From: Actinomycetota bacterium
GTDB taxonomy: Bacteria > Actinomycetota > Thermoleophilia > Gaiellales > F1-60-MAGs149
DNA length: 64,000 bases
Direction: 5' to 3'
NCBI GenBank assembly: GCA_026392355.1
Contig: JAPLCF010000041.1
Span: 140,716 to 204,715, forward strand
Shown piece after piece: positions 20,658 to 29,242 of the stretch. Made by a program: the position numbers and the translations under genes. The number at the start of each line of letters is the position of its first letter. The stretch's first letter is position 1. The notes below the pieces were generated by a model. That model worked only from the letters and a program-made list of their open reading frames with translations, did not search any database and had not been told where the DNA came from.

Positions 20658-21345
20658 GGTCACGCGCACGAGTGCACCCGCTGCGCGCGCTCGCACGATC
20701 TTCCGCCGGCTGCGCGAGGAGTATCCCGACGCGAAGTGCTCGCTCACCTTCACCACCCCGTGGGAGCTGCTGGTTGCGACGATCCTCTCGGCGCAGTGCA
20801 CCGATGATCGCGTGAACATCGTCACGCCGCCGCTCTTTCGCCAGTTTCCCTCGCCCGAGGCCTTCGCGGGCGCGACGCAGGGCGAGATGGAGGAGGCGAT
20901 CCGTTCGACGGGCTTCTTCCGCAACAAGGCTAAATCGTTGATCGGTGCTGCACGATGCATCCTGCACGAGCACGGTGGTGAGGTACCGCGCACGATGAAG
21001 GAGCTCAAGGAGGTGCCGGGAGCGGGGCGCAAGACGGCCAACGTCGTGCTCGGCAACGCCTACGGCCTGGCCGAGGGCATAGCGGTCGATACGCATGCCT
21101 CGCGCCTGAGCCTGCGGCTGGGGCTCACCGACACGGTCGAGCCGGTCAAGGCCGAGCGCGAGCTGATGGCGATCGTCCCGCAGCGGATGTGGACCGATTG
21201 GACGCATCTGTTGATCGCTCATGGACGTGCCGTGTGTACCTCGCGCAAGGCGTACTGCGATCGGTGCGTGTTGTTCGATCTCTGTCCTACCGGCCTGCAA
21301 GAGCGGCGTCGAAGCGCGCGTCCGGCGCGCGCCGCCAAGCGCTGA
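20650..21345 (+). CDS. nth: Endonuclease III (DNA glycosylase/AP lyase)
   Basis: Nth removes oxidised pyrimidines and nicks the abasic site. The 231-aa product has the helix-hairpin-helix VPGAGRKTANVVL with the catalytic lysine in GRK, the catalytic aspartate in VDTHASR, and the 4Fe-4S loop C-x6-C-x2-C-x5-C near the C-terminus (CTSRKAYCDRC...C). The ATG at 20650 overlaps the addA stop by 8 bp, so this is the third gene of a repair operon. Confidence 0.96.
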   Translation: MPRVTRTSAPAARARTIFRRLREEYPDAKCSLTFTTPWELLVATILSAQCTDDRVNIVTPPLFRQFPSPEAFAGATQGEMEEAIRSTGFFRNKAKSLIGAARCILHEHGGEVPRTMKELKEVPGAGRKTANVVLGNAYGLAEGIAVDTHASRLSLRLGLTDTVEPVKAERELMAIVPQRMWTDWTHLLIAHGRAVCTSRKAYCDRCVLFDLCPTGLQERRRSARPARAAKR

Positions 21346-21365
21346 CGCACTGGCATGGTCGGGGC

Positions 21366-21701
21366 ATGGATCGCCTCGACATCGAGCTCTATGCCGAGCG
21401 CCTCGCGCGGCACGCGGAGCGCACCGCCGATGACCTCGCCGACGCCCGCCTACGCGAGGCGTGGTGGGAGCTTGAGCAGGAGGCGCGCGGTGGCTTAACG
21501 GCCGCCGATGTGGCCCGCCTCGAGGGGCTCGGCCTGCTCATCCCGCCGCCCGTCGCGGCTGCGATCGGACGTGGCGTCGAGGAGCGTGTTCGCGACCTTG
21601 CTGCCATCCATCGACTGCAGGCGCTGATCGAGCGGCAGCGTGCCGCCGCGCGTCAGGCGGGAGGCGAGAGGGCGATCAGCAGGCCGCCATCGTCGTCGTA
21701 G
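21366..21701 (+). CDS. Hypothetical helical protein, 111 aa
   Basis: No family is recognised. The ATG at 21366 lies 20 bp after nth. The product is predicted to be almost entirely alpha-helical and charged (HAERTADDLADARLREAWWE), with a central GLGLLIPPPVAAAIGRG segment. The last 49 bp overlap the end of the convergent zinc-ribbon/PAS gene, so either the overlap is tolerated or one C-terminus is mis-assigned. It could be a small accessory protein of the repair operon, but nothing in the sequence shows that. Confidence 0.5.
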   Translation: MDRLDIELYAERLARHAERTADDLADARLREAWWELEQEARGGLTAADVARLEGLGLLIPPPVAAAIGRGVEERVRDLAAIHRLQALIERQRAAARQAGGERAISRPPSSS

Positions 21702-22099
21702 GCAGGAAAGCAGTCGACGAGCACCTGCTTCTCGATGCCTGCGGCGTGCATGATCGTGGCCGTCTTGTCCAGCTGGCGCACGCCCCATTCGAGCGTCGTC
21801 GAGATCGGGTCCTCACCCTCGGGGAAGGTGAGGTGGAGTCCGACCACGGCCTCTTGGCCGATCAGCTGCTCCTCGAGTCGGCCCGTCACCTCGAACATGC
21901 CGTGGCCGGAGGAGAGGATGCGCGTCTCGGCGTCGCAGGCCACGAAGCCTGCACCCACGCGAGGAAAGTAGTCCTCGAGCAGCTGGAAGACGAAGCCGAA
22001 GCCGCACTTCGCGCAGCCGATGGACTGGTGCGAAAGCCCTTCGCGTCCGTCCTCGTCGAACGAGCGGTTCTGACAATTCGGGCAGATGAAGTACGGCAC
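21653..22099 (-). CDS. Zinc-ribbon plus PAS domain protein
   Basis: The 148-aa product starts with a zinc ribbon (CPNCQNRSF ... CAKCGFGF, residues 6-33). It continues with a PAS-like domain (about 45-148; GAGFVACDAETRILSSGHGM, GRLEEQLIGQEAV). There is no output domain, so it probably senses a signal and passes it on by protein contact. It lies directly downstream of trxB with a 3-bp gap on the same strand, which suggests co-expression and a possible redox link. This is my inference from position. Confidence 0.75.
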   Translation of the reverse strand: MPYFICPNCQNRSFDEDGREGLSHQSIGCAKCGFGFVFQLLEDYFPRVGAGFVACDAETRILSSGHGMFEVTGRLEEQLIGQEAVVGLHLTFPEGEDPISTTLEWGVRQLDKTATIMHAAGIEKQVLVDCFPAYDDDGGLLIALSPPA

Positions 22100-22102
22100 G
22101 GA

Positions 22103-23050
22103 CTACGCCTCGATGTCGGTGAGCCAGCGCTCGGCGTCGAGCGCCGCTTGGCAGCCATTGCCCGCCGCGGTGATCGCCTGTCGGTAGACGTGGTCGGCGA
22201 CATCGCCGGCGGCGAACACGCCCGCCACCTTCGTGGCCGTCGAGCCGGGGGTCTGCAGCAGGTAGCCGTTCTCGTCCATATCGAGCATTCCCTGGAAGAG
22301 CGTCGTCGTCGGATCGTGGCCGATCGCGACGAAGAGGCCGGTGCACGGGATCTCCTTGGTCGCCGTGCCCTCGGTCTCGCGGATGCGAATCGCGGAGAGC
22401 GCATCCTCGCCGAGGCACTCCTCGACGACGTAGCCGAGTTCCCAGGCGATCTTCGGGTTGGCGCGGGCGCGATCGATCATCACCTTCGAAGCACGCAGCT
22501 CGTCGCGGCGGTGCACGATCGTCACCTTGGAGGCGAACTTCGTCAGGAAACTTGCCTCCTCCATCGCGGAGTCGCCACCGCCGACCACGACGATCTCGTG
22601 CTCGCGGAAAAACGCGCCGTCGCAGACGGCGCAGTACGAGACGCCGCGGCCTTGCAGGCGCGCTTCGGACTCGAGGCCAATCTGGCGGGCGGTCGCGCCC
22701 GTGGCGACGATCACGGCGCGGGCCTTGATCGTGCCGGCGTGCGTGTCGAGCTCGTGCGGCGTGGCGATCGGGTCGGCAGAGAACCGCACGGCGGTGACGT
22801 CCTCGGTGCGGATGTCGGCACCGAAGCGCTCGGCCTGCGCACGCATCTGCTGCATCAGCTCGGGGCCCATGATGCCTTCCTTGAAGCCCGGATAGTTGTC
22901 GACCTCGGACGTGATCATCAACTGGCCGCCGGCGGCGTAGCCCTCGAGCACGACGGGATGGAGGTCGCCACGCGCGGCGTACAGCGCGGCCGTGTAGCCG
23001 GCCGGCCCTCCGCCGATGATCGCGAGCTCGTGGATTCCGTCGTCTGCCAT
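22103..23050 (-). CDS. trxB: Thioredoxin reductase
   Basis: TrxB reduces thioredoxin with NADPH. The 315-aa product has FAD-binding GGGPAGYTAA, the redox-active CAVCDG, the NADPH-binding GGGDSAMEEA with HRRDELRA, and the C-terminal GDVADHVYRQAITAAGNG. The ATG at 23050 is chosen because AAAGGGAC lies just upstream; the frame is open a little further but adds only 12 unconserved residues. The zinc-ribbon/PAS gene follows after 3 bp. Confidence 0.96.
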   Translation of the reverse strand: MADDGIHELAIIGGGPAGYTAALYAARGDLHPVVLEGYAAGGQLMITSEVDNYPGFKEGIMGPELMQQMRAQAERFGADIRTEDVTAVRFSADPIATPHELDTHAGTIKARAVIVATGATARQIGLESEARLQGRGVSYCAVCDGAFFREHEIVVVGGGDSAMEEASFLTKFASKVTIVHRRDELRASKVMIDRARANPKIAWELGYVVEECLGEDALSAIRIRETEGTATKEIPCTGLFVAIGHDPTTTLFQGMLDMDENGYLLQTPGSTATKVAGVFAAGDVADHVYRQAITAAGNGCQAALDAERWLTDIEA

Positions 23051-23114
23051 GGTCAGTCCCTTTGCGGTCAATTCGTCGTCCAACAATCAAACGGCCCGCA
23101 GAGCGGGCGCATTC

Positions 23115-23291
23115 CTATTCTTCCGCATCCGTCCCCGGGGCGGGCGCGGCCTCGGCGTCGTCGACGCGCTCGGCACGGAACCACTCTTGGCAGCGATCAC
23201 ACCAGCACTCGCCGTGGTCGCCCTGATGCCCGAAGAACGAGCCGATCGGTTCGCCGCAGAACGGGCAGAAGCGAGGTCGCTCGACGCTCAC
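23115..23291 (-). CDS. Small zinc-ribbon protein, 58 aa
   Basis: This short gene lies just downstream of the cupin gene and starts with a GTG that overlaps its stop (GTGA). The product has two Cys pairs, CPFC at residues 9-12 and CWCDRC at 29-34, separated by about 16 residues with GHQGDHGE between them. An acidic Ala/Pro tail (EAAPAPGTDAEE) follows. The layout is that of a small zinc-binding ribbon protein. Coupling to the cupin gene supports it being translated. Function unknown. Confidence 0.65.
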   Translation of the reverse strand: MSVERPRFCPFCGEPIGSFFGHQGDHGECWCDRCQEWFRAERVDDAEAAPAPGTDAEE

Positions 23292-23794
23292 GGAGTCTCG
23301 GGCACCTTCTCCGAGAGCGGCTTGCCGTTGACGAACAACGAGGACACGTAAATCACGACGTCGTCACCCGGCAGCGCCTCGACACGATGGACCATGCCCG
23401 AGGGCTCAACCACGCCCTGGCCCGCCTTCACGTCGTAGGTCTCGCCCGGCTGGATCGTGTGCACGACCTCGGGCTTCTGGCCCGTGGGGTCCGAGTTGAC
23501 GACCTTCGCCTTACCGCCGCTCACCACGGTGTAGCGCAGTGTGCCGGTCGTGATGCCGGCGATCTGCGAGCCGTCGTGGAAGTGCGTGGCGAGCTTCGTG
23601 CCGGCGGGGATCGTTACGCGCTGCAGATACAGCGTGCGGCCGTCAGCGCCACGGGGGTTGACAAAGCGAGACAGCACGTCGCGCTCGACAGCGGTTGCGC
23701 GGACGATCGCGGCAGTGGCAATGCCGCCCCCGATGGCGCCGAGGGCGGCGACGGCGACGAGCAGCAGAACAAGACGACGCGAGATGCGGGACAC
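23288..23794 (-). CDS. Membrane-anchored cupin-domain protein
   Basis: The 168-aa product begins with a basic segment and a hydrophobic helix (residues 8-30) that acts as signal or anchor, followed by a single cupin domain. Cupin motif 1 is in ATHFHDGSQIAGITTG; motif 2 is around PSGMVHRVEALPG. Two histidines and nearby acidic residues could bind a metal. It is probably extracytoplasmic; the reaction is unknown. The small zinc-ribbon gene overlaps its end. Confidence 0.75.
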   Translation of the reverse strand: MSRISRRLVLLLVAVAALGAIGGGIATAAIVRATAVERDVLSRFVNPRGADGRTLYLQRVTIPAGTKLATHFHDGSQIAGITTGTLRYTVVSGGKAKVVNSDPTGQKPEVVHTIQPGETYDVKAGQGVVEPSGMVHRVEALPGDDVVIYVSSLFVNGKPLSEKVPETP

Positions 23795-23836
23795 GGATTC
23801 CTCCAGAGCGGTTGTGGGAACGCTAGCCGAGTACGC

Positions 23837-24298
23837 CTAGTCCCACGCGAGGACGACGAGATCGTCGCCGTCGGCACGCACGCGGGCCGTGATGCGATGC
23901 GGCTCGGCAGCGGGCTTGAGTCCGGCCAGACGAATGTCGGGCTCGAGTGCGGGCTCGGGCGGTACGGGTCCGCGATGCGTGGCGCTGACACCGTCGGCGG
24001 CGACGGGCGCCGTGCCGGGATCGTCGAACAGGACGGCGTGCACCTCAACGGTGTAGAGCGGCTGCCCGTCGGCGTCCTCAAAGTGCTCCATGAGGATCGC
24101 GAGATGGATGCCACCCTCAACGACGAGCTCGGTCTCCTCGAGCACCTCGCGGCGCGCGGCCTCGAGCGGGTGCTCGCCCGCCTCGATGCGCCCGCCCGGC
24201 AGCGCCCAACGGCCCAGCGACGGCGGCTTCGCGCGCTCGATCCAGACGTGGCCCGCCGGGCTTCGCAGGACGCCCAGGGCAATGCGTGTCGTGGCCAT
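23837..24298 (-). CDS. NUDIX hydrolase
   Basis: The 153-aa protein contains a complete Nudix box (GGRIEAGEHPLEAARREV followed by LEETEL, residues 35-58), which binds Mg and hydrolyses nucleoside diphosphate-linked substrates. RWALPGG precedes it as usual. The C-terminal 60 residues are not conserved enough to name a substrate. The ATG at 24298 was chosen because the upstream open frame lacks conservation and runs into the divergent dinG promoter region. Confidence 0.9.
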   Translation of the reverse strand: MATTRIALGVLRSPAGHVWIERAKPPSLGRWALPGGRIEAGEHPLEAARREVLEETELVVEGGIHLAILMEHFEDADGQPLYTVEVHAVLFDDPGTAPVAADGVSATHRGPVPPEPALEPDIRLAGLKPAAEPHRITARVRADGDDLVVLAWD

Positions 24299-24349
24299 GG
24301 GAGGCACCGTAGCGGCCCCCGATCCCGGTGGTAGGTTGGGTCGTCCGAG

Positions 24350-26233
24350 ATGCGCCGTTACAAGGACCAGCTGGGGTACGCCTCGCCGCTTAAGCACGCC
24401 CTGCCGGCGTTTCGCTCGCGCGACGGGCAGTTGCGTCTTGCGCAGGAAGTTGGCGACCGTATCGATGCGGGTGGCGTTCTTGTTGCGGAGGCGGCGACGG
24501 GTATCGGCAAGAGCCTCGCCTACCTCGTGCCGGCCGCGCTGAGCGGCCGCCGGATCGTCGTGTCGACGTCGACGAAGGCGCTGCAGGGCCAGCTGCTCAA
24601 CGAGGACCTGCCGCTCGCCCGGCAGGCGACGGGTCTCGACATCTCCGCCGCCGTGGTGAAGGGGCGCTCGAACTACGTGTGCCGCGTGCAGCGAGCGCTG
24701 GCACATCAGCGCGTGCCGGAAGAGCTTCAGCCCGAGCTGGCGCGGCTGGATGAGTGGCTCATCCGCACGCGTGAGGGCGACCGTGACGAGCTGCCGATGG
24801 TGCCCTCCGAGACCGTCTGGCGCGAGCTATCGGTCGGTCCCGATCGTTGCCGCGGCGTCCGCTGCACCGAGCGCGACGGCTGCTACGCCGAGCTTGCGCG
24901 CGAGCGGGCGACAGGGTGTCAGATCGTGCTGGTCAATCACTCGCTCTACCTCGCCGATCTGGCACTGCGCTCGGCCCGTGGTGGCGAGCCGGTGATCCTG
25001 CCAGAGCACGACATCTTGATCGTCGACGAGGCCCACGACTTTGAGCGCATCGCGGCCGAGTCGCTCGGCGCGCGCGTCTCGGGCCCGGCTCTGTCGCGCT
25101 TTGCCCGCGACGTCGACTCCGCCTGTGCCTCGGCAGTCAAGATCCCACCGTCGGCCGACCTCGCGATGCTGCAGGTGCACGGCGACCGGCTCTTCAACGC
25201 CCTGCCCGAAGGGCGTCGCGTGCGCCTCGACGAGCAGCGGCTACAGTTGCTGCCCCGCGATGCGGCCGACGCCATGCGCGTTGCGCTCGACGCCATCGCC
25301 GAGCGCATCAAGGAGCACTCCGACGAGTGCGAGGCGCTGGCCCGCCAGGCGCAGCGTCAGGCCTACGCGCTCGAGGCGATTCTCGCGCCCGACCATGAGG
25401 AGACGGTCGTGTGGTCCGAGCGCGACGCGCGCGGTGGTGTCGAACTGCGTGCCGCACCCACGGCCGTGGGGCCGCTGCTGCGCGACCAGTTGTGGGATCG
25501 CCTGCATGCCGCGATCCTGGTCAGCGCCACCCTGGCCGATGGCGAGGGACTCACGGGCATCTGCCGACGGTTGGGCGCCGACGGTGCCAAGACGCACCTT
25601 GAGCCGTCGCCCTTCGACATCGCCACGAATGCACGGCTCTACGTACCGGCTGACATCGTGGGTGGCGGACAGGCCGATCCGGAGAAGGTCGCCACCCGGA
25701 TCGCGGCGCTGATCGAAGCGTCGGGTGGTCGGGCGCTGGTGTTGTCGCCATCGCTCAATCGGCTGCGCACCATCCACGGCCTGTTGCGCGACCGTCTGCC
25801 GTTTCCGCTGCTGTGCCAGGGCGAGGCTGCGCGCGACGTTCTGCTCGAGCGCTTTCGCTCCGACGAGACCTCCGTCCTGTTCGCCTCGATGACGTTCTGG
25901 CAGGGCGTCGATATCCCCGGCCGCTCGCTCGAGCTCGTGATCCTCGAGAGCCTGCCGTTCGCCGTGCCCGATGATCCGCTGATCGCGGCGAAGTCCGAGC
26001 GCGCGGAGCGCGACGGCGGCAGCGGCTTCAAGGACGTGGCCATTCCACATGCCGCGCTGCTCCTCAAGCAGGGCTTCGGCCGCCTGCTGCGCAGCGAGAC
26101 CGATCGCGGGGTCGTCGCGGTGCTTGACTCGCGCCTGGTCACCAAGAGCTACGGCAACGAGTTGCGTGCCAGCCTGCCAGACGTACCCTTCACCGCCTCG
26201 CTCGACGAGGTGCGCGCCTTCTTGGCGGCGTAG
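24350..26233 (+). CDS. dinG: DinG/YoaA-like iron-sulfur DNA helicase
   Basis: This is a 5'-3' superfamily 2 helicase of the XPD/DinG group, 627 aa. It has Walker A EAATGIGKSLAYL, the DEAH box (ILIVDEAHDFER), and between them four cysteines (NYVC, DRC, VRC, DGC) that should hold a 4Fe-4S cluster. Motifs IV-VI include VLFASMTFWQGVDIPG and QGFGRLLRS. The family unwinds D-loops and R-loops in repair. Its stop codon abuts the 3' end of a convergent tRNA-Leu gene with no spacing. Confidence 0.9.
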   Translation: MRRYKDQLGYASPLKHALPAFRSRDGQLRLAQEVGDRIDAGGVLVAEAATGIGKSLAYLVPAALSGRRIVVSTSTKALQGQLLNEDLPLARQATGLDISAAVVKGRSNYVCRVQRALAHQRVPEELQPELARLDEWLIRTREGDRDELPMVPSETVWRELSVGPDRCRGVRCTERDGCYAELARERATGCQIVLVNHSLYLADLALRSARGGEPVILPEHDILIVDEAHDFERIAAESLGARVSGPALSRFARDVDSACASAVKIPPSADLAMLQVHGDRLFNALPEGRRVRLDEQRLQLLPRDAADAMRVALDAIAERIKEHSDECEALARQAQRQAYALEAILAPDHEETVVWSERDARGGVELRAAPTAVGPLLRDQLWDRLHAAILVSATLADGEGLTGICRRLGADGAKTHLEPSPFDIATNARLYVPADIVGGGQADPEKVATRIAALIEASGGRALVLSPSLNRLRTIHGLLRDRLPFPLLCQGEAARDVLLERFRSDETSVLFASMTFWQGVDIPGRSLELVILESLPFAVPDDPLIAAKSERAERDGGSGFKDVAIPHAALLLKQGFGRLLRSETDRGVVAVLDSRLVTKSYGNELRASLPDVPFTASLDEVRAFLAA

Positions 26234-26316
26234 TACCCGGAGCGGGACTCGAACCCGCACGCCTTGCGGCAGTCGATTTTAAGTCGACAGCGTCTGACCA
26301 ATTCCGCCATCCGGGC
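26234..26316 (-). tRNA. tRNA-Leu (anticodon UAA)
   Basis: The minus strand folds as a class II tRNA of 83 nt. The acceptor stem GCCCGGA pairs with TCCGGGT (one G-T pair) followed by discriminator A. The anticodon stem GTCGA/TCGAC encloses CTTAAAA, giving anticodon TAA. A variable arm with GCCGCAAGGC and the T-loop GGTTCGAGTCC follow. CCA is not encoded. The 3' end touches the stop codon of the convergent dinG gene. Confidence 0.96.
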
Positions 26317-26364
26317 TCCACGAGAATAGAGGCACGGCTCGGCCGACGGACGAGTTGGTGCGAT

Positions 26365-26592
26365 GTGCAACGTATGCCGCTGGAGAGTCATCGCGCTGAA
26401 GAGGTCGCTCGAGACCTGCTGCCTGGTTACGTCGCCGGCTCGTTGTTCCCGGACGAGCACACGCTGGTCCACACAGCCGTCCAGCGCTCGCCCGCGTTGT
26501 TGGCAGAGGCAATGGAACTGCAGCTCGTCAACGAGCACCTGCTCGAGCTGCGGGCGCAGCTCGGCGAACACCCGCGCGCCATCGAGGCGTAG
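26365..26592 (+). CDS. Hypothetical protein, 75 aa
   Basis: A short frame from GTG at 26365 (or ATG at 26374) encodes a helical protein. RDLLPGYVAGSLFPDEHTLV resembles the start of anti-sigma zinc-finger proteins, but the expected cysteines are absent. It lies alone between tRNA-Leu and ppx. The only support is this weak resemblance and typical codon use, so it could be spurious. Confidence 0.4.
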   Translation: MQRMPLESHRAEEVARDLLPGYVAGSLFPDEHTLVHTAVQRSPALLAEAMELQLVNEHLLELRAQLGEHPRAIEA

Positions 26593-26596
26593 GGGA

Positions 26597-26618
26597 CGTT
26601 CGGATCGAGATCCGAACG
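26597..26618. terminator. Hairpin between convergent genes
   Basis: A 10-bp perfect stem (CGTTCGGATC / GATCCGAACG) with a 2-nt loop lies between the convergent 75-aa gene and ppx. There is no T-run on either side, so intrinsic termination is uncertain. Its position suits a bidirectional terminator. Confidence 0.45.
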
Positions 26619-26622
26619 AGCG

Positions 26623-27540
26623 CTACGCGGCGAGGCCGAGCGCCAGGCCGTGCAGGATGTCCCGCTCGGAGGCGATGTAGGCATCGGCGTGGAGCGCATC
26701 GAGCACGGCGAGCAGCACCAGTGCGCCGCCGATGATGAGCGGGGCGCGGCCGACTTCGATCGCCGGGTGCATCGCGCGGCGCTGCTCGGCCGTCAGGGGC
26801 GCGAGCTTGGCGATCCAGGTTGCGACGGCGTCGCGGCTCACGCGGGTGCCGTGGATCTTCTCCGAGTCGTAGCCGGGCAGGCCCAGCTGGATCGCGGCGA
26901 GCGTTGTGGCGGTTCCGGCCACGGCGATCGGGTCGGATTCCACAGGCTCCAGCAGGTCGGGAGAGACATGCCGGTCGATCAGACTGTCGATCTCCTCGCG
27001 CGCCACGGTTAGTTCGGCCGGTCCGACGGCGTTCTCGTTGAGCCAGCGTTCGGTCATGCGCACGCAGCCGGCCTGCAGCGAGACGGCGCCCAAGACGTCA
27101 GTGCCTCGACCCACCACGATCTCGGTCGAGCCGCCGCCGACGTCGATCACGGCCGTCTTGCCCTCCGACGGTTGGGCCGAGGTGACGCCACGGAAGGTGG
27201 CACGCGCCTCCTCGTCGCCCGACAGCGTTCGGGCGGGGATACCAAGGTCGCGCGACAGCGAATGCATGAAGGCCTCGCCGTTAGCAGCGTCGCGCACCGC
27301 GCTCGTGGCGCTGGCGAAGATGACGTCGCAGTTGAGCTCGCGGGCGCGCTCGACGTAGCCCGTCACGGCCTTGCGCGTCCGGCCCATCGCCGTCTCGGAT
27401 AGTCGCCCGTCGCGGTCGACGTGGGCCCCGAGCCGCGTGATCGTCAGCAGCCGCTCGAGCTCGTGGATCTCGCCGTCCTGGACGTCGGCGAGCAGGATCC
27501 TCGTCGAGTTCGTCCCCATGTCGATAACACCCACGCGCAT
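26623..27540 (-). CDS. ppx: Ppx/GppA-family exopolyphosphatase
   Basis: The family hydrolyses polyphosphate or pppGpp. The 305-aa product shows the ASKHA phosphate-1 motif VIDMGTNSTRILL, FASATSAVRDAANG, the phosphate-2 motif VIDVGGGSTE, and GTATTLAAI. It is the short, single-module form found in actinobacteria and lacks a C-terminal HD-like domain. In relatives it often follows DUF501; here the two are 16 kb apart on opposite strands. Confidence 0.9.
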   Translation of the reverse strand: MRVGVIDMGTNSTRILLADVQDGEIHELERLLTITRLGAHVDRDGRLSETAMGRTRKAVTGYVERARELNCDVIFASATSAVRDAANGEAFMHSLSRDLGIPARTLSGDEEARATFRGVTSAQPSEGKTAVIDVGGGSTEIVVGRGTDVLGAVSLQAGCVRMTERWLNENAVGPAELTVAREEIDSLIDRHVSPDLLEPVESDPIAVAGTATTLAAIQLGLPGYDSEKIHGTRVSRDAVATWIAKLAPLTAEQRRAMHPAIEVGRAPLIIGGALVLLAVLDALHADAYIASERDILHGLALGLAA

Positions 27541-27623
27541 GGCGGAAGCCTACGTGGCAGCCTCCGCGGGCGACGGTTGCCCGGTCACCAGTTCGCGACC
27601 TTGCGCTAGAGTGCCCTCCACGA

Positions 27624-27697
<74 letters not shown>

Positions 27698-27705
27698 CTT
27701 GAGAG

Positions 27706-27730
27706 GGCCGGCAGTGTTGCCGGCCTTTTT
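27706..27730 (+). terminator. Rho-independent terminator of tRNA-fMet
   Basis: A perfect 8-bp GC-rich stem (GGCCGGCA / TGCCGGCC) with a GTGT loop is followed directly by five T residues. It lies just after the initiator tRNA gene and is the clearest intrinsic terminator in the window. Confidence 0.9.
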
Positions 27731-27831
27731 CATGTCCCGCTGCGGATGATCGCCGGTCGGCGGGCGCTACAATCGTGCCGTGTGGCGCGTCGTGCGCGGC
27801 TCGCTCAGCCAAGGACTCGGAAGGTTCCCAG

Positions 27832-29061
27832 ATGTCGACTGCCACGCCCACGAGTCCGCCGCCGTCGCTTGGCAAGCTCTTTCTGCGACGTAGCCTGATC
27901 GCTCTCGCGCTGCTCGTAATGATGCTCGTGCCGATGATCGTGCTGCTGGTGATCACCGGGCAGCCGGCCGCCACGTACTCGGCGATGGGCACGATCATCG
28001 GGATCGTGGCCGTCCTGGCCGGCGGGCTACGCATCGGCATCATCACGGTAATCGTCGCCGCGTTGCTCGCCCCGCTGGCGATCGTGGCCGGCCTGTCGCC
28101 GCTGACCGGTGCGGCACTGATGGCGATCATGACGCTGATGGTTGGCCGCATGTCGCTGTTTGGCCTGCACAAGGCCGTGCTGCTCGTGCCGATCTTCATT
28201 GCCTGGCCAATGATCGCGCCCGTGCCGTGGCTCCCGCTCAACGCGCTCGACCGCATCAACGAGCTGATGGCCAAGCACGGTATGACGCTGGCCGGCGCGC
28301 TCGATCACATGCACCACAAGGCGCAGTCGGCGGCGGCGACGGCGGCCACGCCGGGCCCGCTCAAGCGCATCATCGGCAACGCGCTCATGGAGCAGCGCTT
28401 CGACACGCAGTACCTGGCGTGGGTCCTCGTCGTCTTCCTCGTCGGTGGTCTTGTGCCGGTGCTGATCCTGCCGTTTGCGCTGCGCAAGGTGCACTTTCCC
28501 AAGCCGAAGATGCACCCACGCTCCGAAGCGCTGCCGTACACGATCACGATCACGGTTCTCACGGCGGTTGCGACCTATTGGTTCCTCGACCACCCGAAGC
28601 AGACGGCGGGGGCCTTCATGATTGCCACGATCCTCGTGCTCACCCAGGTCGAAGGTGACGTCAAGTGGGGATTGACGATCCAGCGCGTGCTCGGCACGCT
28701 CGCTGGTGTCGCGGGGTTCATTGCCGTGACGAGCATGATCGACGCAACGACGTTTACCGAGGTGGTCGGGTTGCCGTTCCCCGTGCGCATGTACGCAGTC
28801 GGGCTGGTGTTCGGCGCAGCGGCGATCGTGGCGAAGTTCGGCAAGCGGCAGTGGATTTACTACATCCTGATCGTGCCCGCGGCTGCGTCGCTCAACGCGT
28901 TCACGTTCAAGCAGGCCGCCGATCTCGGCGAGCAGCGCTTCGTCGATAACTTCGTCGGTGCGGTGCTGGTGATCGCTGCGGCGCTGATCACGCTCGGGGC
29001 CAGCCGGCTGGTGGCGAAGCGCGGTAGCGCCACAACGCCGCCCGACGCGTCACCCGTGTAG
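27832..29061 (+). CDS. FUSC-like multi-pass membrane protein
   Basis: The 409-aa product has about ten hydrophobic helices arranged in two blocks separated by a soluble stretch (about residues 140-190). The segment ILVLTQVEGDVKWGLTIQRV followed by GTLAGVAGF resembles FUSC/aromatic-acid exporter proteins. The ATG at 27832 follows a GGAAGG site; an upstream ATG at 27775 lacks one. Function is likely export or membrane homeostasis; the substrate is unknown. The 181-bp gap to the next gene contains no evident gene. Confidence 0.6.
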   Translation: MSTATPTSPPPSLGKLFLRRSLIALALLVMMLVPMIVLLVITGQPAATYSAMGTIIGIVAVLAGGLRIGIITVIVAALLAPLAIVAGLSPLTGAALMAIMTLMVGRMSLFGLHKAVLLVPIFIAWPMIAPVPWLPLNALDRINELMAKHGMTLAGALDHMHHKAQSAAATAATPGPLKRIIGNALMEQRFDTQYLAWVLVVFLVGGLVPVLILPFALRKVHFPKPKMHPRSEALPYTITITVLTAVATYWFLDHPKQTAGAFMIATILVLTQVEGDVKWGLTIQRVLGTLAGVAGFIAVTSMIDATTFTEVVGLPFPVRMYAVGLVFGAAAIVAKFGKRQWIYYILIVPAAASLNAFTFKQAADLGEQRFVDNFVGAVLVIAAALITLGASRLVAKRGSATTPPDASPV

Positions 29062-29242
29062 ATCGCTGCGCCCGCGACGACCGCTGGCAGCGGCCGTGCC
29101 AAACAGCCCCTGGCATCACGCGCCTCCCGGAGGGTCGGATACCGGCGCCGTTCGGGGTCGAGCGAGAGACCGCGGCGACGTACGCATGACGTTCGGTTTT
29201 AGGCGCTATGTTGAGAGGTAACTGTGTTCGTGAGGAGGCTCC

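Noticed and set aside
21746-24334. 862-aa plus-strand frame across trxB and neighbours
   Set aside because: It is antisense to trxB, the cupin and NUDIX genes, all recognised by motifs.
29062-29242. Riboswitch before the PAS-GGDEF gene
   Set aside because: I could not match the conserved core of any riboswitch class I know; only a ribosome binding site is evident.
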